A stretch of DNA of 64,000 bases from Oikopleura dioica (taxonomy: Eukaryota > Chordata > Appendicularia > Copelata > Oikopleuridae): NCBI GenBank assembly GCA_907165135.1, contig OU015567.1, positions 1,183,001-1,247,000 on the forward strand, in the 5' to 3' direction. Below, piece after piece: positions 20,451-33,249 of the stretch (positions are counted from its first letter, which is position 1; the number at the start of each line of letters is the position of its first letter). The notes under the pieces are model-generated. The model saw nothing but the letters and a program-made list of their open reading frames with translations, had not been told where the DNA came from and ran no database searches. The translations under genes and the position numbers were made by a program.

Positions 20451-23400
20451 TTAACCCGAGAGCGTCGGCTGGCTCATTTGAGCTGCGCTGGTCAGTGTTG
20501 GCGGTTGATGATTTTGATACATGAGTCGCTGGATTATCGAGTTTCGCTCAGCAGCAATGGACGAGGGCGCAGAGTAATGGGGACCATTGAGTTGCGGCAG
20601 CGTAGAATGGGGTTGCTCCTGTTGGTGGGTGTTATTTTTTGTGCAAGAAGAAGAGTTGTGCTACTGTATCACCATCTACGCGCAGCAGTATGAACCTACA
20701 CATGGTTCATAGTAGTCACGCCTATATAAAGCTATTATGGTCTATTCCTTCTACTTTTCACCATCCGCTCACCGAGTTGTTTTCAATTTACCTGCGCAGT
20801 CATCTGATTCGCACTGAACTGGGAAATATTCACTGGCGCCTGAGCCTGGTGATCGGGAGTTGAAATGCCCTCTCGGGCCGGGCTTGATCCGGGACTTTGC
20901 TCGATCTTGATTTTCTGCTCAAGGGAAGCGCCGTTTGAGGCGATTTCTTCGACGGAGATTTCGACGTCGTTTTCCGCGCCGTTTTCGCTGCCGTCCATGG
21001 ACATTTCCACCAGGTGCTCGTACGTCTCAACTCCTAGAAAATGATGACGAATCAAATCTCGACGAGGGGCTTACCGTTTTTGTCGGTGCAAGAGTCGATG
21101 TTCTTCTTCATCTTTCTTCGATTTCTGAACCAGTTTGCGACGTGAGCTTCGCTGATTTCTACTGTTCGATCATCTCCTAAAATTCATTCTAGAGCTGATT
21201 GGAAAACTAGGTATTACCGAGAATCGAGTTGCAGTCTTCGACGATCTTCGATCGCTCAAGAGAGCCTGGGTACGGATTTCTAGTGTAAACATTGTCCAAA
21301 TATTGCAAGCATCGCATTGGCCACATGATTCTAAAAAGACGCGTTTAGTTATTTGATTTCATAATTTCCAACTCTAGGTCAAGTAAAGTCTATTAATTCC
21401 GATTAACTTGCAACTTTCAAGTTTTATATTTCATGTTTCCAATTCCCTGCTGTGTTATTCTTTTACTTGCGCGAAAAATCGGGATCCACCTCATCGGGCC
21501 CGGCGGGTTTGTGTTTTTACCACAAATACTGCGTTCTTTGTTATAATTTATTTACCGTCATATCATTGTCCTGGAATACCAAGAATCGCGATCATCGTAT
21601 TCTTAGGTTTACTAATGCGCTTTAGAAATCAAACAAAGTATTCTGGCAAGGGATCAGGCGCGTTCTTTGTTTATTGTTACGAATTATTTTTAAGCAAAAA
21701 ATAATTTTGGTATTTTTGTTTTGAAAACTTTGGAAAAACGGATTAATTTCATTTTCTGCACGCAAAAATCTGCACGAACCTTTGTCTTGGTTTTCTGTTT
21801 GCAAGCGAGGTTGTGGGAGAGCTTCGATCTAGGCTGCTAGCTGCAGCTGGGAGGGCAGGAGCGCCGACGCCGTTTGAGGATGGGAGGTGGTTGATGAGAC
21901 GAGATTGGAGCGATGCGGGGAGGGAGAGGAGACTGCTTGTTGTTGATGTCTAGATTGGGTTGTAAAAAATGATATGAAAAAATTATTTCAATAATATTCA
22001 ACTGCAATGGTAGTAGGGGTAATCATTCGAGCTGCCCCTAACCCTAACTCAGGGGGCTACGCTCCCCGGGACCCCCCCCCCCAACTCAAGCGAAAGCCTG
22101 GGGGCTTTGCCCCCCTGAAGCCCCGTATAGAGTTCCCAGTCCCTAACCCTAACCACTAGCCTAGATTCTAGAGATAGTGGATAGCTCGAATCATAGGCTC
22201 GAATGATAACCCCTCTCTACCGTAGACTCTACGACTTCAAGTACCTTGTACTTGTACTTTAAGTTGCATAAGCAAGTGTTAAACAATGTCCTAGACAGAT
22301 GATATTACCAAATCAAGGAGCTTTTCTACATTCAAGAGCAATCAATAAAACGTCATAGCTTATTTCTCATTTGTTGTTTTCTCAACTCTACTTATTTGAT
22401 AAGATAACAAGGAAATTGTTATTGATTTATACCTTTGGTGGCATTGTCGTGGCGGAAGGGTAGGCGCCCTCTAATCGTCGTTTTTGCCTAACAAACCATT
22501 CGTAAATGATGCGTCGTTTTGCATCGCCCATGGTGATGTTGCTTGTCAACCATTGGGAAATGTAAGACTGCGAGATTGCCTGGTGGGTGGCCTTGGAAAT
22601 CGCCGTTTGTGAAATGTGATGACGCTGGGTAAAGATGCGGATTTCCTCTTTCACCTAAAAAGAAAAGTGATCAAAACTGGGTAAGACAAAAGTAGGGGTT
22701 TTTGACGACCGATGACGATTTTTCGGGGTGGTGTCACGAATCCACCAAAAATCGCGACAAATTTTGCGTGGGCGGTTACTTGGCCGCTGATTGGCCGGTT
22801 TGCCGAATCCGGGCTTCTGATTGGCCACGCGAAATTTGTCGCGATTTTTTGTCGGTTCCTGACACCTCCTTGATTTTTTGATCACGTGGTGGTTTTTCAG
22901 AGACAGACTTTTACAAAAAAATCGTCAATTTTATAATCGTCTTTACAATTGGCGCAGTATGTATTTCGACAGTTTGCCCTCAATGATATAAAACGTCTTC
23001 TTAGTGTTTACCCCTTATGGCCCGCATAATGGTTTGATTTAACATTTCATAGTTACACATTTTCAAGTTAACAACTGCCATAAACTATTGTGCTCCCTTC
23101 CCGGCTAGTCGCTAATCGTCACCAGAACGGACGAAAATCGTGCGAACGCGAGAGATTTCGATTCTTTTACGAGCAGCAGCATAATATTGCTGCTGTTGCC
23201 AGGCAGGCGTGACTTTTTTCGGAATTTCCCCCTCTTCCTATGGAAAAACGAACCTCGTGCTGGTTTCGGCGCTCGCAGAACTCGACTGCTCGTTGGATTT
23301 GGTCAAGCTCATCGGCAAGGTCGTCATGCTCCTCGTTTTTCCGGGAAAAGCCGTTTTCTACCGCTAGAAATGGAATAAAATGTGAAAAAATAAAGAAAAA

Positions 23401-23984
23401 GACTTACGTTTTTGATCCTCCCCGTTTGAAATTCCGCTGGAAAAGGTGTTACCAAGAGCAGCATATGGATTCAAATGATTTGGCCGCTGTCCTGACCAAA
23501 GATTCGGGAAAGGGCTTTGCACTGGTAGCTTTGATTGTGTGCTCAAAATTGCAGCTGCAGCTTGACTGAGATTCTTCTGAAAAGGGGGGTCGAAAAATGG
23601 GTCAGAAAAAGAGTGTACCTGGAGAACTGATTGGCTCGCATTGAAATTTGGTACAGCGCCAATTTGGTTTTGACTCGGGTTCGAATTTGGAGTTTTTTCC
23701 GAGTCGGAATTGTCGCCATTGGATTTGACAATATCGGAGTTTGCGGAGTGCGGACGGCCAGTTACTGAACCAACTTTAAATACAGTTTAGTTTTGACTCG
23801 TTCAAATGGAAGTTTGAAACAACAGTTGTTACGACATGTTACTGTCAGTACCGTTGAGTAAACACGAACCGTCAAGTCGGTCAAGATCTTCCAAGCCGGC
23901 GACGATTTGCTCGCGATTGAGGCCACTGCCGCGCAATCGCTGGAGAAGCCAGATTTGCTCTACTGTGAATCTGAAGTCCCGCAT
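20451..23984 (-). CDS. HMBOX1: HMBOX1-like homeobox protein (HNF1-type POU-like plus homeodomain)
   Basis: DNA-binding protein related to vertebrate HMBOX1/HOT1, known there as a transcription factor and a binder of telomeric TTAGGG repeats. The first coding exon (ATG 23982-23984) reads MRDFRFTVEQIWLLQRLRGS, matching the conserved N-terminus ..FTIEQIDLLQRLR. Then come an Asn/Ser-rich exon, an exon with SPFPNLWSGQRPNHLNPYAA, and an acidic exon. The POU-like domain lies at about 22441-22654 (VKEEIRIFTQRHHISQTAI, ISQSYISQWL, YEWFVRQKRR). The homeodomain is split over two exons near 21190-21335 and 21070-21180 (WPMRCLQYLDNVYTRNPYP; VANWFRNRRKMKK). An acidic tail ending at 20783 joins in phase to the last exon, TLPQLNGPHYSAP, with its stop at 20451-20453. 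Introns carry a MITE and a telomere-repeat-bearing element. Confidence 0.88.
22008..22224. mobile_element. Palindromic element with telomere-like repeats, intronic
   Basis: Ends are inverted (GGTAGTAGGGGTAATCATTC and ..GAATGATAACCCCTCTCTACC). The interior contains CCCTAACCCTAAC twice, a run of C residues and GC-rich hairpin sequence. It sits in an HMBOX1 intron. Confidence 0.6.
22727..22870. mobile_element. MITE family 1, copy C (HMBOX1 intron)
   Basis: Ends GGTGTCACGAATCCACCAAA and TTTTGTCGGTTCCTGACACC. The interior GCGTGGGCGGTTACTTGGCC..GCTTCTGATTGGCC matches the family core. Confidence 0.8.
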
Positions 23985-24052
23985 GGCTGATGCTCCCTAG
24001 AAATGATTAATGATAAAGAGAGTCGCATATTTTTTCGACACAAAAATTTCTG

Positions 24053-24143
24053 AGGTCATTTGAGGTCAAAAAAGGTCATTTGAGGTCATTTTTGGGCGCT
24101 TACTTAGGTCACAAGCAAGCGTTTTGGGGTCATCTTGAGGTCA
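24053..24143. promoter_or_regulatory. Array of AGGTCA half-sites upstream of HMBOX1
   Basis: AGGTCA occurs at 24053, 24063, 24073 and 24083 with exact 10-bp spacing (direct repeats with 4-bp spacers, DR4). Three further sites lie at 24106, 24127 (GGGTCA) and 24138. The array begins about 70 bp upstream of the HMBOX1 start codon. AGGTCA DR4 is a nuclear-receptor response configuration; a simple 10-bp minisatellite would look the same. Confidence 0.5.
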
Positions 24144-24232
24144 TCTTTTTCGAAGACCCAAAAGGGACCAGATTGGTCTTCAGGGTTAATTTGAATCATG
24201 CATTTGTAAGTGATGTTGCCACCCGAACTTAC

Positions 24233-24460
24233 ATTGAGATAATACTTGGCCGGGTGAGCGTTGGTCCAAATAGTCTCACCATTTTGACCCATGTACTGAG
24301 CCAAGGTGAAATTAGTCCTGTAACCTGTGTCGACATATAATCCTTGATCGCCTGGCTTGAGATTATTGTCCAAGTAATTCTGGACCAGCTGGTGGCGGAT
24401 AGAAAATGGCGCTCCCGCGTTGTCCCTTTAGGCAAAGTTCGACACATACTGATTCATGTA
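24233..24460 (-). pseudogene. Unrecognised coding-like exon with one in-frame stop
   Basis: A minus-strand frame reads LEAQYMNQYVSNFA, then a TAA (24428-24430), then continues coding-like: FSIRHQLVQNYLDNNLKPGD and TNFTLAQYMGQNGETIWTNA, ending at a good donor GTAAGT near 24233. Codon use looks coding on both sides of the stop. I do not recognise the family. It may be an exon of a decayed gene, or two exons with an unseen intron. A Ser/Asn-rich frame near 24680-24790 on the same strand (SNGISLSNGPSSSGPSSNNS) could be an earlier exon. Confidence 0.4.
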
Positions 24461-26184
24461 CTGGGCCTCCAAGAGTCAAAATTTTCAATAATAATTTCAA
24501 AAAAAATTATTTTTAAAGAATATTTCCATTTTAACATTCCATTTTCGACTCCCATTCTTCAGCTGGAATCGAAAATGCTTACACCTCCTGGAAATAAGAA
24601 AATCTTTGAAATTCACTTTTATATTCAAAAGTTGACTCAGGTAAAATTGATTTGTTTTCAGATGAATTTCGAACTTTGGCCATCATCGACATTTTGGATC
24701 TCGCCGGAGTTGTTCGAGCTTGGCCCGGATGAACTCGGCCCGTTTGATAAGGAGATGCCATTTGATTGGTGGCTGGAGCCTTATTTTCTGGTTTCTGATT
24801 TTGAAAATGATATGGCCTGCCTCTGATTGGCTTACAGCAACCTATACAGAAGCCCTCAGAAAGGCAATGTTGTCCTTAGTTAGATAATCGCTCAATTCGA
24901 AACGCTCCTAATTCATTCAGCTCATGTCCATTAGAACTCCCTTTGGCGCGGCTCAGAACTAGCTCAGAAATTATTAGGTAATTTGAAGGAACCCTAGCAA
25001 GCGCTGTGAACCGTAACCTATTGTCATTTTCGTACTCCTCTCAACCGGCTCGGTGGTGCGCTTAGGTCGACGAGTTATGTAACTACACCCGATTTAAATG
25101 AAAAGTTGAATGTACTTCAATCGCAATCTCTGATTTATCCGTTTCATTGGGTTAAAGAATCGATGATTTTTTGTCGAAAAATTAGTTTTTGGACAAAATT
25201 CATAGATTTCGCGAATTTTTGATTGATAAATCTGATTTTCTTCAGAAATTTTTAGATTAAAAATGTCCGAAAATGCTCATATTTATCGCAAAAATTATGA
25301 TTCTTAAGGGTGTATCCAGCAAAACTTCCCTTCAAATAAAAATAAATTGAGTTTTTTTCGTTGTTACTCCGACTCAATTAAATTCTAGAGCCAATAGAAC
25401 GTCCAAAAACTTCTCTATCAAATCTTAATTTAACATTCCGACACCCTTATTTCACGATCAAAACTAACATAACTCTTCCTGATTATTTTCACAACTCTCA
25501 TTATTCATCTCGATACAGTTCACTTCAGTAGAATTCTGGCCGTTTATAATCTTCGTATTTCCGTTGTTAATTGGCATATTTAAAAATTAAAAAAAAAATT
25601 TTTTTCAAGTGACCATAAATGTCTTTTTAGGTTAGTCAATGATTGTGTTTCTGCGATAAAATGGAAGTTATGGTAGAGTTTTATAATTTTCTTGGTCGGG
25701 TTACGGTTGGTTAGACACTCGCTTCTTAATTGCTGTTATATAAGAAATGCTCTATGGAAATTCTTACAAAACGTAGTGTACTTTTACTAGCTCCGCGCGA
25801 GGGAAGGTACACAACGTATTACGTTAATAAACCAGGTATATCAGAGTCGAAGGGGCTCCTCAAAGAAGAAGATGGTTTCAGCGAACACTTGGAGGGACCA
25901 AATTCAAATCAAGACATTTTGATGACTTTCGAAAATGCCACAAAATGTCAAATCAGAAACTTTCATCAATAAACATGAAAAATGAACGGCGAAAATCTTA
26001 AAAGTTTCTTAAAAAAACTTATAAGCCAATAAGAAGCAAGTATGTTCTTGATTGTCCAATCGAAATTGGCGGCAGATCTTTTTTCATTTTCAAGTATCAA
26101 TTTAACCTTTTCAGCAAAATTTTTGTCAAAAATAAGAAAAAATCTTTGTTTTCGAAATTTGGCCAACCAAAAGCATATTTTTAA

Positions 26185-26294
26185 CCCGTTTTCGAGCAGT
26201 AGGCAAAAAGTTGCCTTCTGCGCCAATTAGGTTGCCATATTTTGAGCCTCTGGGCGGGTCATAGCAGCGAAACTGCTACGCGCTCGTCAGCGGG
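26185..26294. mobile_element. TTAA-flanked (piggyBac-like) MITE, copy 2
   Basis: 110 bp, ends CCCGTTTTCGAGC and GCTCGTCAGCGGG, TTAA on both flanks (26181-26184, 26295-26298). Same family as 9584 and 56907. Confidence 0.8.
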
Positions 26295-26857
26295 TTAAGA
26301 AGCTTGTCTTTGAGACATTAGTGCTAGATGATCTCCTTTAGAACTCTTCAAGTGATTTTCGACCAAGAAGAAGACCTTTAGTCTGAGCAGTATTAGAGTA
26401 AATTCTTAATTGGCATCGATTAAGTACCGCGTCCTTGTCCAACATCAACCGCTAACTATCGAGTTTTGATCCCTTATTTTAATTTTTTAATTGTCGATTA
26501 ATTCTTGAGCCCCGCCCCGGGGCGAGTGGCGCCGACAATTGCCAGATCACTCAATAATCAAAACCAGCTGCTCTGGTTTTGCTTGTGGCGGGCGCGGTTT
26601 TGTTTTTTCAACAATTTCCATCTCAAGAACGCGAGAAATCTTAAGATTAATCAATTAAATACTGTAGGTGCTATACTGGTGCTTGTACTGCTGAGTCCCC
26701 TAAGAGCCATGCTTATCCAAAGTCGATAATTGTATAATTGCTAATCGATATTTTACAGTGCAAATAATTTTAAAAATATGGGATCCCCATTTTAAAAAAG
26801 GGAACTAAAGAAGGATGAAAAACTCCCTTAGACCAAGAGAAGCATAAAATTTCGGGT

Positions 26858-27020
26858 TCGCGTCAGAAACCGACTAAAAATTCGACAAAATTTGCGTGGG
26901 CGGCTACTCGGCTGTCTATTGGCTAAGCCAGAGGCCTTCTGATTGGCAAACCAAATCCAGGCTTCTGATTAGTTGAAAGTTTCCACGCAAAATTTGTCGT
27001 AATATTTTGTCGGTTCCTGA
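26858..27020. mobile_element. MITE family 1, copy D
   Basis: Starts GTCAGAAACCGACTAAAAAT and ends TTTTGTCGGTTCCTGA, with the GCGTGGGCGGCTACTCGGC and AGGCTTCTGATT core. It is slightly longer than its relatives through an internal duplication of the CTTCTGATTGG unit. Confidence 0.8.
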
Positions 27021-27626
27021 GTCAGGAATCCTGACCCAACCCCGAATTTGGCCATTTTTGTACTTTACTCAATATTCCCATAATAACCAACTTAAACCAT
27101 AGAGCCCCATTTTTACCATCCCTGCCAAAAAAAACAAGTTACATAACATGTTATTTTCTTATATAACTTCTTATATCGCACCCATATTATTATAGGAAAA
27201 CGCGCTCATCTGTAAATTTTGTCACATGTATCTCAAATACATAATTTTCCAATCGACTTACGATTAGGAACATAATCCTGGCTGCTGCAGCGTCACTCAA
27301 GTTGCTTTTCTATTTGATTCTCGCTTGTTGGGTTGAAATATAAAATGAGGCATTATGGTGATCGAGGTAAAATGTCATTCGGAATTATCACTGAATCATC
27401 AATTCAAACTAATTAAACCATGCGACAGGAGGCCTATTATGGAACCGGGCACCCGCCTGTCATGGAAAGTGTAACTAACAATAATACACAGTGATAGCTT
27501 TCACCTATTAAGACGACTAGTTCAATAATGCATCCACCACGGTCCATGGAGTCATTTGGGTTTATTTATATTATGAAGAAAAGAAATGATTCTGGATTTT
27601 TCTTCGACTATTTTACATGATTTTAA

Positions 27627-27916
27627 GGGTGTCAACAGCGAATTCGATGTTGACACCCTTAAGGGGGTAGTTATCAAGAATCGGATTTTCTGTCAGTTTT
27701 TTCTCTATTTTTTAACAAAGTGACCCCCTTATTTTTCCTAATGGAATAGAGAACGGTCTAAAGTTGTTGTTTCCAAAAAATAAGGGTGTTACTGTTTTAA
27801 CTTTGGGAGAAAAATCTGAAAGAAAATTCCGATTCTGGATATCTTCCTCCTTAAGGGTGTCAACATCTATTTCGCCATTTTGACTGACCCTTACCATTAC
27901 AATGTGGACACCCTTA
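27627..27916. repeat. Cluster of TTAA-GGGTGTC hairpins
   Basis: A 32-bp perfect hairpin (27627-27658, GGGTGTCAACA and its inverse) is flanked by TTAA at 27623-27626 and 27659-27662. A second pair follows (about 27854-27914), opening TTAAGGGTGTCAACA and closing GACACCCTTAA. They look like the extreme ends of TTAA-target elements with little or no interior. Confidence 0.65.
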
Positions 27917-28379
27917 AAGGAGAGCTTCCTAATAATAAAACCCTTCAATAAAAATATTCCCAACTTCCGTTAATTTTTCCCGATTGTGGATTTATAACCA
28001 ATATTAGTGAATCTAATCGGAAGCAGTTAACTACTCCGCCTGGCGTCTCCTTGGCTGACTTCCTCGTTCCTTTTTTTCAATACCGGAAATGTTCAGTTTA
28101 CTCCGCGTTTAAAATAATGGGCTTAATTTATTTAATGAAAATTATTGCGGCCGCGTGAAAATGAAGCCTTGATGAGAGGAGAGGCCGGAAATAAACAGAT
28201 CCGGAATTAATAGCCGCACTGATGGTTAAACAATGTGTAATTACCGAGCCTAATAGATTTGAAACATAAATTTTAAACAACAAGCCACTGCAAAGTGAGG
28301 CGAGCCAAAGTTATTTTCGCTTAGTTTCGAAGTTTATAAGCCCCCTGGATTTAGGGTTAGGGTTAGGAGCAGGTCAAAG

Positions 28380-28620
28380 GATAGTAACCACTGGGCTCAG
28401 GAACCTGTGAAGAAAACCTGAGTCAGGGTCTGAGAATACCATACACTAATCCTGACTCAGGTTCGAACCTGTGTAGAAAACCTGAGTCAGGGTTAGTGTA
28501 AGGTATTCAAAATACTGTATTCTCAGACCCTGAATCAGGTTTTCTTCACAGGTTTGAACCTGAGTCAGGTTTAATGTAAGGTATACTCAGGCCCTGAGTC
28601 AGGTTTTCATCACGGGTTGC
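28380..28620. repeat. Family 3 repeat cluster (CCTGAGTCAGGG)
   Basis: Several inverted and direct copies of AACCTGAGTCAGGGT with CCTGTG[AT]AGAAAA. Single copies of the same family occur at 49.9, 59.0, 60.4 and 61.9 kb. A short TTAGGG array (TTAGGGTTAGGGTTAGG, about 28352) precedes it. Confidence 0.75.
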
Positions 28621-29162
28621 CGAGCTAAAATGGACCAAAAAAGAGCTATAATTGAGAAGGAAATCGATTGATAATAAAATATCTCTAGCAGAAAAAATCA
28701 CCTGCGCTCAATATTCATTTTATCCCTCAATTATCAAGTCCGGATGGACTTAGCCAAAGTTTATTTACAAATCGATACGTGATTTATGCTTTGGTAGATG
28801 AATCGAAAAATCGGATCCAATCACTCTCGATTTGAGTAGAATTAAAAACAGATGAGCATAACTGCGAAAAGAATCAAGTAAATCGGTCTTTGCTGACCCG
28901 CATGATTATACGCATAACAATTTCAAGCCACATTGATCAATTGTCAGTTGTCAATTAAATAATTGGAAAATAAGTTGGAAAGTGTTGTTTTACGATTCTT
29001 TTGCGGAACTAGAACTATGAAAACAAATAATAGTCGTGTCTAGGTTAAAGAATGGAGAATTTAATTGTCTATTTCCCGAGCTGTCTACTTTCTTTAGTAG
29101 TCGCTTTCGGCTCGAAAACTTAAATTTGAAAGTAGATCCACAGTATATCATATACTCACCTT

Positions 29163-29310
29163 GTGGAGGCGTCTAGAACTGACAAAAAAATTCGACAATT
29201 TTCAACCAATCAGAAGCCCGGATTCTGCTCACCGGCCAATCAGCAGCCGAGTAGCCGCCCACGCAAAATTTTTCGAGATTTTTTGTCGGTTCCTGATACC
29301 ACCCCCTTAT
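29163..29310. mobile_element. MITE family 1, copy E
   Basis: Ends GACAAAAAAATTCGACAA and TTTTTTGTCGGTTCCTGATA. The core CCAATCAGAAGCCCGGATTC..CCAATCAGCAGCCGAGTAGC is well conserved. Confidence 0.8.
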
Positions 29311-30625
29311 TTGTTATGAGAAATGGCCATTAAGTCAATTATGACTCAGAAAAAAAGTTTATAATGGCATGTTGTTAAATATTCAATTCCGGATCTTGAG
29401 ATTCTTTTTTTTTTCTATATTCTTAATCTAAGTAGCAGCCACAGCAGCAGTTGATATGATTGCGATTACCTCAATCTGTTTAGCTACTCTTAAATTGATA
29501 CGATTGATATATAATAGGCTATCTGTTGCATTAGGTTTATACTCAGATTAATGCGCCCTGAGCATATTTAAGTCTGGCCCAGAAAACTTGATCAATTTAA
29601 TAAATTAATATCTCCGCATATTGCCACGCAGCAGGGGCAGCAATTTTAGGACTGGAGGAATTAAGCCGCTTGTAATGCCGCGCCAGGTGGACCAAATAAT
29701 ACTGATAAACAAATTGTTATACAGGCTGAGTATTCGAATATCCCGCTGAGCCCAAGTTGTTCGCGCCCCAAGGGCGAGCTAAGATGGACTTGAGGCGGAT
29801 TAATTAGCGCTTACAGAAATCCAATAAAAATTTTTTGAAATAAACAAATCGAATTTTTTTTGCAAAAATTTCTTTTGCAATTTTTTTTCCTTTCTTATCA
29901 TCAAGTCATTTTCGGATAAGTTGCATAATTTGAGTCAAAAAAGAATGATCAGACTTAAAATTAATAGAACCTCTAACACTTGAGAACAACAAATAAGAAG
30001 AACAAGGGCTTTTTACGAACGATGACGTATTTCGCCGATTTTGTCAAAATATTTTCGCGAAAACAAAACTCCTTGTTCAAAACTTATCCAGAAGTCATTT
30101 AAGCCCAAGTTTTCTCAAAACACATAATGGCCCGTATTAACTCAATTTTAAGCCCATTTGTATTTCAAAAAAGACCCCAAATGACCATTTTTATTAAAAA
30201 AAAATCGGAAAAATATTCTGTTTCTCTTACCAGTGAGTAGTTGGTTCTGTTGAGCATCTCTAAGGTCCTCAAAAAACTCGGATTTGGCAGCATCGTTTTT
30301 TTTACTTTTCAATCTTTTTTTTCTGACTTTGATTGGTTTGCTAACGCGAGAAAAAATAAAGCGACGGAGAGCTGTTTTTAATAGGAAATCCGATAGAAAA
30401 TCCGGAAGAATAATAAAAAACAATTTCGGTGCAATTATTGTGAATGAGCTTCGTAATTTATTTATAATAGCAGCGATTATACCACCCTCAGACGAGACTT
30501 GTTTCATTCAATTTGAAGGTCAATGTCTTCAGCAAAAAAACTGATAATTGGTACTTTTGTTCACAGAGGAGGGAATTATGTTTTGAAAAAAAATATTTGT
30601 TATTTTTTGTTTAATAAAGATTTAA

Positions 30626-31028
30626 GGGTATAGCCTTCGCTATTTGAAAAAAGCTCGTGTAAAAAAGTAAGATCTAGGGTAGAAAAACGTAGAAGTTAAC
30701 CTAGGGTTTCCGGTAGAAAAAGTGCTAACTTTTGATCCTCAAGGGTTTTTCACATTTTTATGGGCTCTATGGATAGCTTAGATGATTTCAAGCAAGAATA
30801 TGAAATACAAACGTAGGTGTATAATTTCGGAAGTTGGTCGAAAATGCCGAAATGTGAAAAAGTACAAATTTTCAATCCCATTTTTGACCAACTTCCGAAA
30901 TTATACACCTATTTTTTTATGTCATATTCTTCCTCAGTATATTCTAAGCTATCGATAGAGCCCATAAAAATCCCAAAAACCCCTGAGGATCGAAAGATAA
31001 CTTTTGTCCGGAGACCCTAACTATACCC
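30626..31028. mobile_element. 403-bp foldback element with TTAA flanks
   Basis: Begins GGGTATAG and ends CTATACCC, with TTAA at 30622-30625 and 31029-31032. The arms pair over much of their length: GGTGTATAATTTCGGAAGTT mirrors AACTTCCGAAATTATACACC, and TTTTTATGGGCTCTATGGAT mirrors the opposite arm near 30955. No transposase. Confidence 0.85.
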
Positions 31029-31769
31029 TTAAAAAGATGCAACGCTTCCAAAAATACGACGAACCTTAGTTGGTTAGTACTTACGCACGAGATCAAGTAC
31101 AACCGATAAAAGGTCTCTCTCTCTCTCTATTTATCGCTAGCCCGCTAAGTCCTCTACCGCTGCTCATAATGACCTTATCACTAGCTGATAACAAACACAA
31201 AAGCGCCCGCTAAATATGCACATGATGAACTTTCAGATTTAGTTTTTAACTTATTCATGTTTCTCGCTGCTGATTAATGAGTCGAAAGTCGCAATTCTAT
31301 TTTCTTATCATTTAATAATTATGTCACAAACCCTGTTCCTGAATCTCTTATCACTCTCTCTTTTCGGCCATCAAATAATTAAGCGCCTTTTCGATTTTTC
31401 CGTTTTTGGTAATAACTGTCTAAGTAACTAATTACATGCAGATTTCTCGACGAAAAGAAGAAGAAAATCAGAGTCGAAAAAAAAGCGCCAGAGCGCCCTC
31501 ACGCGGCAGCGAGAAAACAGCGCCAGTCGCGCCCAAACTTTTTATGGTTAGCGGCCAAATATTTGAAACAAATTGAAAACTTTCGAATCATGGAGGAATC
31601 AAGAAGACGCGATGTAGTTTTTCTTTTGAATGGAAAAATTTACGAGTGTGAGGAGATGGCCAACTTGCTTCGTTTATAATTTGACGGCAAATTTGAGGAA
31701 ATTATTCGAATTTCTTCCTTTTTTGTAAAGAAAAAGAGTTGTTCTTAAGGCGATTTTTACTGAATAAGC

Positions 31770-31992
31770 AACTTAGGGTTAGATGTAGTGCTAGGGTTAG
31801 AATTCGTGGATGGGGTCATAAGTTATGACTCATAAGTCGGGTAGCCCCTTAGTGAGGTCGCTTAGGGTAAGGGGCCTTCTAACCCTAAGCGGCTTAGGCA
31901 AAGCCTTACTAAGGGGACTACGCCCCCGGCACCCCTCTCCCCCGTACCCAACAGTAGTTACTTCAAGTCTCCTAACCCTAACCCTATCCGAG
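31770..31992. repeat. GC-rich block bounded by TTAGGG-like repeats
   Basis: Starts with CTTAGGGTTAG and GCTAGGGTTAG and ends with CTCCTAACCCTAACCCTATC. Between them are inverted arms TAGCCCCTTAGTGAGG and CTTACTAAGGGGACTA. The layout recalls the 22.0-kb element. Confidence 0.65.
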
Positions 31993-33249
31993 GGCTCAAA
32001 CATTAAGTCATTTTTGAGAATAATTTTTCAGTGTTCTTCGATGATTGGTCAGATCTCTTCCAAAAAACAGCATTCTTTACTCAAGAAAACTTCTGAATCA
32101 CTACCTCACTTATCTCATTATGTCTGATTGAGAAAGAAATAGAATGCGTAAATGGATAATGTTTAAAAATAATTCAGGATGACCAAAATGGTAAGCAATC
32201 GAATTCATTTGCTCTTGAGCTTTTTGCTCAGAGCTTCGACAAATTCAATAAGTGCCAATTATAGCAGTATAATAAGCGAACACGGGTTAACTTGTGGTAG
32301 CCATTGCGGCCGCCTTTTAATCAAAGCCTCATTTCGCGAAGAATACTGTATTTCTTTCCTGCTTTTGATAATCCCAAGTTGACAAATTTGAAATTCCAAA
32401 AACTCGAATCCAATCTGCAAAAAATTAAATCGACCGGAACCAAACAAGGATTACACGAGTTGACATGCGCCCCGCCATTTCAAAGGCCAATGAATAAAAT
32501 TACTTTGGCTTTTATTCAAATACTTATCAATATCGCCCCTAGGGCGGTATTTAAGCCCGCTAGAATTACAATTTTTAATTCTTGTTGCTCTTTTTTAAGA
32601 TGAAAAGAACATGTTTTGGGTGTTTTAGAATTTCAGGACTTCCGCTAAAATTAAGGGTGTAGAGTCCATTAACCGCATATGGGGATATTTTGACTCTAGA
32701 ATTGTTTTTTTCTATCCGACTCAACTTGAAACACTTCATATGCCGCGGATTTCTTTGTAGAAAACAGCTTTGATGACTCAAAAACTAGATGTTTTTTCTA
32801 GTAATTAAATTTCTAGAACATGTGTTCGGTCATGTCACATGACTCATGTGACTAATACATGACTCATGTGACTAATCGAGCCGGGTCAAAGAGACACAGC
32901 GCAAATCTCGTGAGCTCACTTGTATTCTAGTAGTCGTCATAAAAAAAAGTAAGAAGGAAAGATTTTTCCACGGGAATTATGCCAATCGCGAAATAATTAC
33001 CAAAACAAAAGTCGACTCAATAACATAAGAATGCCTATGAGTACTCCATTCGCCTCTATTCCCAACAATTATACATAAACGCTTGGATTTGAAAGGTCAA
33101 TAAGGAGAAAATTGAAAAACGGAAACACCATAATTGCCAAATTTTCCAGCAAAAATGGCCAAAATAGTGACGTATAATTTTGATAACAAAAATAAAAGAA
33201 AAATTAAAAGTAAGATCAAAAAAAAACTTTATTCAAAAATCACTATAAA

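Noticed and set aside
20451-20470. TTAACCCGAG as the end of a TTAA-flanked MITE
   Set aside because: It coincides with the HMBOX1 stop codon and no inverted partner with TTAA was found nearby.
28352-28372. TTAGGG array as a chromosome end
   Set aside because: Only about three repeats, flanked on both sides by ordinary sequence; an interstitial motif.
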